A stretch of DNA of 12,483 nucleotides from Sandaracinobacteroides sp964394815 (lineage in GTDB: Bacteria; Pseudomonadota; Alphaproteobacteria; Sphingomonadales; Sphingomonadaceae). The notes under the pieces were generated by a model that was given only the letters and a program-made list of their open reading frames with translations, had not been told where the DNA came from and searched no databases. Each line of letters starts with the position of its first letter. Within the stretch, counting starts at the first letter, position 1. The stretch covers positions 1-12,483 of the forward strand of contig CAYMZC010000072.1 of assembly GCA_964394815.1 (NCBI GenBank). Reading direction: 5' to 3'. Position numbers and translations under genes: made by a program. Of this stretch, positions 6,604 through 12,483 are shown piece by piece.

Positions 6604-8196
6604 ATGCTGGACTTCCCGCGCTGGAAGATCTGGGCGATCACGCTGACCATCCTGGCCGGCACCATCTTCGCCCTGCCCAACCTGCTCTCCGAGCGTCAGC
6701 TGGCCGAACTGCCCGACTGGCTGCCCAGGCAGCAGCTCAACCTGGGCCTCGACCTGCGCGGGGGAAGCCACATCCTCCTCGAGGCGGACCCCGCCGACAT
6801 CGCGAAGGCCCGGCTCGAAACACTGGAAGAAGTCGTCCGCACCGAATTGCGGCAGGCAGACGGCGGGGCCATCGGCTTCCGTGACCTCTCCACCCGGGAG
6901 GGCGCCATCAGCTTCACCGTCCGCGACACGGCCGACATCGACCGCGCGGTCGAGACGATGCGCGCCATGTCGCGCCCTGTCGGCCAGCTGACAGCCCAGC
7001 GCGATCTGGATGTCAGCGTCATGGACGGAACCCGTGTCGTGGTCCGTCCGACCGCCGCCGGAATCGCCGCCGAAACCGATGCCGCCATGGTGCAGGCCGT
7101 CGAGGTGATCCGCCGCCGGATCGACGAACTCGGCACCCGCGAGCCGACCATCATCCGCCAGGGCGACACCCGCATCGTGGTGCAGGTGCCCGGCCTCCAG
7201 GACCCGGATGCCCTGAAGGCGCTCATCGGCAAGACGGCGCGGCTCGAATTCCGCCTCGTCAACCTCGAGGCAGACCCGGCGATGGTCGCCGAGGGCCGCG
7301 CCCCGCCGGGAAGCCAGATCCTGCCCAACGCCGATGGCGGCGTGATCGTGGTGCAGCGCCGCGCCCTCATCACCGGCGACCAGCTGGTGGACAGCCAGCC
7401 CACCTTCCAGGACGGCATGCCCGTCGTCTCCTTCCGCTTCGACAGCGTCGGCGGCCGGCGCTTCGCCAAGGCGACCCAGGAAAATGTCGGCCGGCCCTTC
7501 GCCATCGTGCTCGACGGCCAGGTGATTTCCGCGCCGCGAATCAACGAGCCCATCCTCGGCGGATCCGGAATCATCAGCGGCAACTTCACCACCCAGAGCG
7601 CCAACGAACTCGCCATCCTGCTGCGCTCGGGCAAACTTCCTGTCGCCCTCAAGGTGATCGAGGAACGCACCGTCGGCCCCGATCTCGGCGCCGATTCGAT
7701 CCGCGCCGGGGCCATCGCCAGCGCACTGGCGACGCTTCTGGTCGCCGCCTACATGATCGTCACCTACGGCCGCTTCGGCATCTATTCCGTCGCGGCGCTG
7801 GTTCTGAACGCCGTGATCATCATGGGCGTCATGTCGGTCCTGGGGGCAACGCTCACATTGCCGGGCATCGCCGGCTTCGTTCTCACCATCGGCGCCGCAG
7901 TCGATGCCAATGTGCTCATCAACGAGCACATCCGCGAGGAACTGCGAAAGGGCCGGGCCATCATCGGCTCGATCGAGACCGGCTATCGCGAAGCCTCGCG
8001 CACCATCTTCGACGCCAATGTCACGAACACGATCGCCGCTGTCATCATGTTCTGGTTCGGTTCCGGCCCGATCAAGGGGTTTGCCGTGGTTCTCACCATC
8101 GGCATCGTCACTTCGGTCTTCACGGCCGTCACCGTAACCCGGCTGATGGTGTCCTTCTGGGTGCGCCGTTCGCGGCCGCAGACCCTTGTGCTCTAG
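6604..8196 (+). CDS. secD: Protein translocase subunit SecD
   Basis: SecD, with SecF, uses the proton gradient to pull exported proteins out of the Sec channel on the periplasmic side. This 530-residue form has a first membrane helix at about 8-27, then the LGLDLRGGSHILLEAD motif (47-62), a periplasmic P1 domain of about 300 residues containing VIRRRIDELGTREPTI and VLDGQVISAPRINEPI, and five further membrane helices from about residue 360. Asp434 in the VDANVLINE motif corresponds by position to the acidic residue needed for proton transport in E. coli SecD (family knowledge). Length is normal for the short alphaproteobacterial type. It sits 9 bp before the secF ATG at 8206 and 15 bp before the preferred one at 8212. 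Confidence 0.97.
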   Translation: MLDFPRWKIWAITLTILAGTIFALPNLLSERQLAELPDWLPRQQLNLGLDLRGGSHILLEADPADIAKARLETLEEVVRTELRQADGGAIGFRDLSTREGAISFTVRDTADIDRAVETMRAMSRPVGQLTAQRDLDVSVMDGTRVVVRPTAAGIAAETDAAMVQAVEVIRRRIDELGTREPTIIRQGDTRIVVQVPGLQDPDALKALIGKTARLEFRLVNLEADPAMVAEGRAPPGSQILPNADGGVIVVQRRALITGDQLVDSQPTFQDGMPVVSFRFDSVGGRRFAKATQENVGRPFAIVLDGQVISAPRINEPILGGSGIISGNFTTQSANELAILLRSGKLPVALKVIEERTVGPDLGADSIRAGAIASALATLLVAAYMIVTYGRFGIYSVAALVLNAVIIMGVMSVLGATLTLPGIAGFVLTIGAAVDANVLINEHIREELRKGRAIIGSIETGYREASRTIFDANVTNTIAAVIMFWFGSGPIKGFAVVLTIGIVTSVFTAVTVTRLMVSFWVRRSRPQTLVL

Positions 8197-8211
8197 TTCG
8201 GGGGAATGACC

Positions 8212-9186
8212 ATGCGGCTTCTGAAACTCGTACCCGACAACACCAACATCCGCTTCCTGCGCTGGCGCAACGTGGCGGTCGGCCTGTCGGTTCTGTTGAT
8301 CCTCGCCTCGATCGCGCTCGTCGCCATCCGGGGGCTGAATTTCGGCGTCGATTTCGCCGGCGGCCTCATGATGGAAGTCCGCTTCGAGGAACAGGTCCGG
8401 CTCGATGACCTGCGCGCCACCGTCAATTCGGCCGGCGCCGGCGATGCCTCCCTCCAGAGCTTCGGCGATCCGCGCACCGTCTCCGTCCGCCTGCCCCTCC
8501 CCCCGGGGGATGACGAGGCCGTGCAGGCCGTGGTGAAGCATGTGCAGGACAGCATCCGCGCCGACAATCCGAAGGCAGATTTCCGACGTGTCGAAACCGT
8601 CTCGGGCATGGTTTCGGGCGAACTGATCCGTGACGGGGCCTTCGCCATCCTCTTCGCCATGATCGGCATCTCGATCTACATCTGGTTCCGCTTCGAATGG
8701 CAGTTCGGGGTCGGCTCGATGTTCGCGCTGGTGCACGATGTGGCGCTCACCCTCGGCTTCTTCGCGCTCACCCAGCTTGAATTCGATCTCAACATCGTGG
8801 CGGCCGTGCTCACCATCGTCGGCTACTCGCTGAACGACACCATCGTCATCTATGACCGCATCCGCGAGAACCTGCGGAAATACCGCAAGATGAGCATCGA
8901 GGAAGTGCTCGACCTCTCCATCAACGAGACGCTCTCGCGCACCATCGTGACCTCGATCTCCATGGTCCTGGCGCTCGGCACGCTGGTGCTGCTGGGCGGG
9001 TCGGTGTTGTTCGGCTTTGCCGTCGCCATGCTGCTCGGCGTCCTGATCGGCACCTATTCCTCGGTGTTCATCGGTGCCCCCTTCCTGATCTGGCTGGGCG
9101 TCAACAGTGACACCTTCGTCCCGGCCGAAACCGGCCCGGAAGAAAAGCTGAAGGCAAAGCGCGCCGCCGAGCAGGGCCGGGTTTGA
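8212..9186 (+). CDS. secF: Protein translocase subunit SecF
   Basis: SecF forms the SecDF complex in the inner membrane. The protein has a first helix at about 16-36, the family block GLNFGVDFAGGLMMEVRF, a small periplasmic domain and five C-terminal helices. Asp209 in GYSLNDTIVIYDRIRENLRK corresponds to the conserved proton-pathway Asp of the family. Two ATGs lie six bases apart; 8212 is chosen because GGGGGA (8200-8205) is 6 bp before it but abuts the one at 8206, which would add two residues. The stop overlaps the TTG start of the next gene. Confidence 0.96.
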   Translation: MRLLKLVPDNTNIRFLRWRNVAVGLSVLLILASIALVAIRGLNFGVDFAGGLMMEVRFEEQVRLDDLRATVNSAGAGDASLQSFGDPRTVSVRLPLPPGDDEAVQAVVKHVQDSIRADNPKADFRRVETVSGMVSGELIRDGAFAILFAMIGISIYIWFRFEWQFGVGSMFALVHDVALTLGFFALTQLEFDLNIVAAVLTIVGYSLNDTIVIYDRIRENLRKYRKMSIEEVLDLSINETLSRTIVTSISMVLALGTLVLLGGSVLFGFAVAMLLGVLIGTYSSVFIGAPFLIWLGVNSDTFVPAETGPEEKLKAKRAAEQGRV

Positions 9187-9569
9187 CAGGAACAGGCATC
9201 CCGGCCGGGCCGGCATCAGGCCCGAAGCTGCAGCAGGCCCCCACACGGATCGAAGGCCGGGCGGCAGGCGGCTGGGTCGTCGGCGGCCGCCTCCACCCGC
9301 CGGCCCTGCTGGCAACGGCCGCCGACGCCCGCAGCCTCGCCGGTCTCGAACTCGAAACCCTCGATGCTGCCAGCATCCCCCCGCTTCCCGACGGCGTGGA
9401 CCTGCTGCTGCTGGGCACGGGCACTGTGATGAAGCGCGCGCCCCGCCCCTTTGCCGAGGCGATGCGCGCGCGCGGCGTCCGCGTCGAGCCGATGGACAGC
9501 CAGGCTGCCGCCCGCACCTTCAACGTCCTGCTCGCGGAAGACCGGCTGGTGGCAGCCCTGCTGCTCTGA
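9183..9569 (+). CDS. Mth938-like (DUF498) domain protein
   Basis: The 128-residue protein has the Mth938/NDUFAF3-type layout: a beta strand IEGRAAGGWVVGGRLHPPALL, a central LPDGVDLLLLGTGTVMKRAPR (the GTG core and following basic residues are typical of the family), and a Rossmann-like end with ARGVRVEPMDSQAAARTFNVLLAEDRLVAALLL. No enzymatic function is established for bacterial members; the human relative NDUFAF3 helps assemble respiratory complex I. The start is probably TTG at 9183, overlapping the secF stop by four bases (TTGA), since there is no in-frame ATG before residue 83. Placement after secF is common in Alphaproteobacteria, as I recall. The gene converges with the kelch gene over an 8-bp gap. 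Confidence 0.85.
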   Translation: MTGTGIPAGPASGPKLQQAPTRIEGRAAGGWVVGGRLHPPALLATAADARSLAGLELETLDAASIPPLPDGVDLLLLGTGTVMKRAPRPFAEAMRARGVRVEPMDSQAAARTFNVLLAEDRLVAALLL

Positions 9570-9577
9570 AGCCCTTC

Positions 9578-10678
9578 CTAGGGGCGGAAGATATCGTGCG
9601 CGCGCCGGGTCGCCCGGCCGCCGACTTCAGCAGCGCCGCCCAGCAGATGAACGGCGCCATTTAGGGCAACAGCGCCAAGGCCATGCACGGGCTGGGGCAG
9701 GTCCGCCTCGCGCGTCCAGCGATCGGCCGCCGGATCATAGGCAAAGACCTCATGATGCGCCCTGCCATCCTTGCCGAAGCTCTCGCCGCCAAAGCACCAC
9801 AGCCGGCCGCCCAGAACGGCTGCTGCATGGCCGCCGCGTGCAGCGGGCATGGGGGCAAGCGTCTGCCAGCGCCCCGTCACGGGGTCATAGGCATGGTGGT
9901 CGGTGCGGTTCACCAGCCCGCCCGGCGTTACCACGCGCCCGCCCGCCACATGCAGCCTGCCGCCCAGCACGGCTGCCGCCGCGCTGTTGCGCGCCACGGG
10001 CAGGGGCGCCAGCGCTTCCCACTGACGGCTGCCGGGCTTCAGGATGAAGGCAGATCGGAAGAGCGTCGTGTAGGGAAAGAGTGTACGTCCTGGCTTCAGG
10101 ATGAAGGCAGCCCCGGTGTCTTCATGGTCGCCATAGCCGCCATTGGCATCGCCCGATGGCCGGCGGCCACCGGCCAGCAGAACCGCCCCGTCGATCACGC
10201 CGCCGGCAACTTCTGCCTGCGGCAGCGGCAGGGCCGGGCCTTCGCGCCAGGCGCCATCGGGCGCGTCCAGCATCCAGCACTGGCGCTCCATCGTCCAGAT
10301 GCCCCCCGTGCCCGAGGAAAAACCGCCGATGGCAAGCAGTGGGTCACGCCCCGCAGGCACCCCGGGCGCGGCCAGAAACGGATGATGCAGCTGGCCGGGC
10401 ATGTCGGTCAGGGCGTCCCACGCCCCGGCTCCGGGCTGCAGGCGGATCGTCGCCGCCGTCGGCCACAAAGCGCCAAGATTGGCGACAAAGCCCGGACCGC
10501 GCGCCCGGAAACCGCCGGCCAGCACCAGCGCGCCGCGCCAGGCCGTGGGGTAGATTTCCTGCACGGCGAACGGCAGCGGCGTGCCCGCAGACCAGGGTGA
10601 AGACCGCCGCGCCGCAGCCAGGAGCGGCGATGCGCCCATGGCAAGGCCGGCAGCCAGCAGCGCGCGCCGGGTGAGCAT
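9578..10678 (-). CDS. Exported kelch-repeat (galactose-oxidase-like beta-propeller) protein, sequence corrupted by an adapter insertion
   Basis: The start ATG at 10678 overlaps the aguB stop by one base (TGATG), with GGAAG seven bases before it; the frame stays open further upstream only as a shadow of aguB. As assembled it has 366 residues. MLTRRALLAAGLAMGASPLLAAA is a signal peptide with a twin-Arg TRRALLA motif, perhaps Tat-type. The rest is a propeller with about five or six kelch repeats, recognisable by paired Gly and later Trp: LLAIGGF near 114-120, LLAGGRR near 167-173, LHVAGGRV near 242-249 and YDPVTGRWQTLAPMP near 264-278, WCFGGES near 294-300 and YDPAADRWTREADLP near 314-328. Residues 191-209, including RTLFPYTTLFRS, come from the inserted adapter; the true protein should be about 347 residues. 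The function and any substrate are unknown, and the family includes enzymes such as sialic-acid epimerase as well as binding proteins. Its link to agmatine use is by position only. Confidence 0.82.
   Translation of the reverse strand: MLTRRALLAAGLAMGASPLLAAARRSSPWSAGTPLPFAVQEIYPTAWRGALVLAGGFRARGPGFVANLGALWPTAATIRLQPGAGAWDALTDMPGQLHHPFLAAPGVPAGRDPLLAIGGFSSGTGGIWTMERQCWMLDAPDGAWREGPALPLPQAEVAGGVIDGAVLLAGGRRPSGDANGGYGDHEDTGAAFILKPGRTLFPYTTLFRSAFILKPGSRQWEALAPLPVARNSAAAAVLGGRLHVAGGRVVTPGGLVNRTDHHAYDPVTGRWQTLAPMPAARGGHAAAVLGGRLWCFGGESFGKDGRAHHEVFAYDPAADRWTREADLPQPVHGLGAVALNGAVHLLGGAAEVGGRATRRAHDIFRP
10035..10110. repeat. 19-bp direct duplication flanking the adapter insertion
   Basis: The same 19-bp sequence lies at 10035-10053 and 10092-10110, 57 bp apart. 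It resembles a target-site duplication, but the material between the copies is adapter, so the duplication is best explained by an overlap join of an adapter-containing read. Confidence 0.95.
10052..10092. other. Illumina TruSeq adapter with i5 index, assembly contamination
   Basis: Bases 10052-10084 begin AGATCGGAAGAGC and continue as the 33-base TruSeq adapter that is the reverse complement of the Read 1 primer site. On the minus strand this reads ACACTCTTTCCC...CTTCCGATCT. The next eight bases (10085-10092, ACGTCCTG; minus strand CAGGACGT) equal the TruSeq HT i5 index D507 as I recall it. A 19-bp genomic stretch, GGCTTCAGGATGAAGGCAG, occurs before (10035-10053) and again after (10092-10110). 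The insertion is 57 bp in total, so the frame survives and the translated artefact RTLFPYTTLFRS appears in the kelch protein. Confidence 0.97.
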
Positions 10679-11535
10679 CAGATATCTTCCGCCAGCCGCC
10701 CGTAAAGCGCCGGGCGACGATCGCGGAAAAAGCCGAAGGCGGCGCGATGGCGGTCGATCAGGTCGAGGTCGAAAGCGGCGGTGACCACCCCTTCGGAGGC
10801 AGTGTCCATCTCGGCCACCATGTCGCCACGCTGGTTGCAGATGAAGCTGTTGCCATAGAAATGCTGGCCCTGCCCGTCCGCCGTCGGCTCGATACCGACA
10901 CGGTTTGCGGCCACCACGGGCACCACGTTCGAAACGCTGTGGCCGATCATCGCGCGCAGCCACAGGCGGCGCGTGTCCAGCTCCGGGTCATGCGGCTCAG
11001 ATCCGATGGCCGTGGGGAACATCAGCACATCGGCCCCCATCAGCATCATCGCGCGCGCGGTTTCGGGGTACCACTGGTCCCAGCAGATGCCGACGCCAAT
11101 GACGCCATGCCGTGTCGGCCACACCCGGAAACCCGTGTTTCCGGGGCGGAAATAGAATTTCTCCATATAGCCCGGACCATCGGGAATATGGCTCTTGCGA
11201 TATGTGCCCGCCACCATGCCATCCTCGCCCACGAAGGCGATGCTGTTGTAATAATGATGGCCGTCGCGCTCGAAGAAGCTGGTGGGAATGAAGATGCGTT
11301 CGGCGCGCGCCACCTCGCGCGCGGCTTCCACCGCCGGGTGGCTGGCAACCGGGGCCGCCGTCGCAAAGACCGCCTCGTCCTGTGCGGTGCAGAAATAATG
11401 GCCCTCGAAAAGCTCCGGCGGCAGGATCACCTTCGCGCCCTGGGCCGCAGCCTCGCGCACGAGGCGCATGGCCCTGGCGATGTCGGCATCGCGGTTGCCG
11501 CTCATCGCCATCTGGATGGCGCCCACATGAAGCAT
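10678..11535 (-). CDS. aguB: N-carbamoylputrescine amidase
   Basis: AguB hydrolyses N-carbamoylputrescine to putrescine, carbon dioxide and ammonia, the second step of the agmatine route. This 285-residue member of the nitrilase (carbon-nitrogen hydrolase) superfamily has the catalytic Glu41 (LPPELFEG), Lys114 (YRKSHIPDGPGY) and Cys151 (GICWDQWYPE), with the family-typical FRPGNTGF between the last two. The start at 11535 is chosen because GGAGG lies 7 bp upstream; an ATG two codons earlier (11541) would overlap the aguA stop as ATGA but has only one base of spacing. The kelch gene begins at its last base. Adjacent aguA makes the assignment strong. Confidence 0.94.
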   Translation of the reverse strand: MLHVGAIQMAMSGNRDADIARAMRLVREAAAQGAKVILPPELFEGHYFCTAQDEAVFATAAPVASHPAVEAAREVARAERIFIPTSFFERDGHHYYNSIAFVGEDGMVAGTYRKSHIPDGPGYMEKFYFRPGNTGFRVWPTRHGVIGVGICWDQWYPETARAMMLMGADVLMFPTAIGSEPHDPELDTRRLWLRAMIGHSVSNVVPVVAANRVGIEPTADGQGQHFYGNSFICNQRGDMVAEMDTASEGVVTAAFDLDLIDRHRAAFGFFRDRRPALYGRLAEDI

Positions 11536-11537
11536 GG

Positions 11538-12482
11538 TCATTCCTCCGGAACCTGCTGGGTGATGCAATGAAAACTGCCACCGCCGGTCAATATGTGGCT
11601 GGCGGGAAGGCCGCTGACCTTGTGGCGCGGAAAGGCGCGCTTCACTGCATCCACCGCCGGGCCGTCGCTGGCGCCGCCGTAAAGCGGCACCACCACCTGC
11701 CCGTTGGCGACGATCCAGTTCATGTGCGAGGCCGGAACCAGTTCCCCGTCCTGCTCGAACCGGCCAACCGACGGAACATGCACGACAGCAAGGCCTGCCG
11801 CGCGCAGGCGGGCGGCCGCATCGGCAAAGACCGGGGCATTGGGGTCATCGTCAGCCGAAGCCGGCACGGCAACGGTGCCTGGCGCGACGAAACGGGCGAG
11901 ATTGTCGACATGCCCGTCCGTATGGTCGTTCAATAGCCCGTCCCCCAGCCAGACGATGCGGCGAACGCCCAGCGCCTTCCCGAGCGCCGCTTCCGCTGCC
12001 GCACGGGTCCAGCCGGGGTTGCGGTTGGGGTTCAGCAGGCATTGTTCCGTGGTCAGCAACAGACCCTGCCCGTCGGATTCGATGGCGCCGCCTTCCAGCA
12101 CGAAATCATGCGAATCGACAGAGGCCGCCATCAGCCCGGCCATGTGCGCGCCGACCGTGTCATCGCCTTCCAGGTCATATTTGCCGCCCCAGCCGTTGAA
12201 GCGGAAGCGCACGGCCGTTTCCGGCCCGGTGAACAGGGGGCCGGTGTCGCGCAGCCAGATGTCGCCGAAGCGGATGTCGTGGATCTCGGCGCAGTCGCCG
12301 ACGGCCGTGCGCGCCGCCCGGGCCGCTTCCGCGCCGCTCGCCAGCAACTTCACGGGCACGGTCTGCGCCAGTTGCCGCACCATGGCGGCAACTTCGGCCT
12401 GCGCCGGGGCAAGATCGTCAAGCCACAGGTCCCCATCCGAGGGAAAGGCGGTGAAAAGGGCGCGCTGTCTGGCCCATTCGGC
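11538..12482 (-). CDS. aguA: Agmatine deiminase (5' truncated by the window edge)
   Basis: AguA hydrolyses agmatine to N-carbamoylputrescine and ammonia. The minus-strand frame stays open to the window edge with family sequence AEWARQRALFTAFPSDGDLW, so the internal ATG at 12383 is not the start; about 314 residues are visible and perhaps 15-30 are missing. Guanidine-modifying-enzyme features are in order (numbered from the first visible residue): LRDTGP with Asp79, NGWGGKY at 96-102, FVLEGGAIESDG with Glu130, DGHVD with His191, and GGGSFHCITQQVP with the catalytic Cys306. aguB follows within a few bases on the same strand, so the two form a putrescine-producing unit. No upstream regulatory region is in the window. 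Confidence 0.95.
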   Translation of the reverse strand, partial: AEWARQRALFTAFPSDGDLWLDDLAPAQAEVAAMVRQLAQTVPVKLLASGAEAARAARTAVGDCAEIHDIRFGDIWLRDTGPLFTGPETAVRFRFNGWGGKYDLEGDDTVGAHMAGLMAASVDSHDFVLEGGAIESDGQGLLLTTEQCLLNPNRNPGWTRAAAEAALGKALGVRRIVWLGDGLLNDHTDGHVDNLARFVAPGTVAVPASADDDPNAPVFADAAARLRAAGLAVVHVPSVGRFEQDGELVPASHMNWIVANGQVVVPLYGGASDGPAVDAVKRAFPRHKVSGLPASHILTGGGSFHCITQQVPEE

Positions 12483-12483
12483 A

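Noticed and set aside
6214..9315. A 1033-codon open frame antisense to yajC-secD-secF
   Set aside because: It runs opposite to three certain genes, its composition is the His/Asp/Gly/Arg-rich kind typical of antisense frames in GC-rich DNA, and no family motif is visible.
9570..9577. Terminator between the Mth938-like gene and the kelch gene
   Set aside because: The gap is only 8 bp and no stable hairpin with a T run can be drawn.
10035..10110. Target-site duplication of a small mobile element
   Set aside because: The inserted bases are sequencing adapter and index, with no inverted repeats or transposase relation.
10679..10963. N-terminal extension of the kelch protein upstream of 10678
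   Set aside because: These codons overlap aguB in another frame; the ATG at 10678 is followed by a clear signal peptide and preceded by a ribosome site.

Overview
This is a GC-rich, densely packed stretch of a bacterial chromosome. The gene set (divergent DUF815 ATPase and yajC-secD-secF, a Mth938-domain gene after secF, an IMPase-fold histidinol-phosphatase, agmatine deiminase plus N-carbamoylputrescine amidase) and the base composition suggest an alphaproteobacterium, perhaps of the Sphingomonadales. That placement is a recollection of gene order, not a computed one. I see no tRNA, rRNA, transposon, CRISPR array, phage gene or defence gene.

Layout: (1) 2-3949, plus strand: nadA (5' end outside the window), a secreted prolyl-oligopeptidase-family serine peptidase, and nadC, spaced 13 bp apart and then overlapping by 1 bp, so probably one transcript. 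NadA and NadC make and use quinolinate in de novo NAD synthesis; nadB is not between them. (2) 3993-6149, minus strand: a DUF815-type AAA ATPase, then a small Met/Cys/His-containing protein of unknown function, then a hisN-type phosphatase. The small gene has its own promoter with a close match to a Fur box between the -35 and -10 elements. Directly after its stop codon lies a 5 x 12 bp tandem repeat that on the coding strand gives four G5 tracts with 7-nt loops, a textbook G-quadruplex pattern. (3) 6245-9569, plus strand: yajC, secD, secF and a Mth938-like gene, the accessory part of the Sec translocon. (4) 9578-12482, minus strand: aguA (5' end outside the window), aguB and an exported kelch-repeat protein, tightly packed. 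AguA and AguB turn agmatine into putrescine.

The most striking anomaly is not biology. Positions 10052-10092 in the kelch gene match an Illumina TruSeq adapter plus what I recall as the D507 i5 index, flanked by a 19-bp duplication of the host sequence. The 57-bp insertion keeps the frame open and puts a spurious 19-residue segment into the predicted protein. It should be treated as an assembly error.

The best biological leads are the Fur-box promoter on the small minus-strand gene and the G-quadruplex repeat between that gene and hisN. The rest is ordinary housekeeping sequence, and I found no convincing new multi-gene system.
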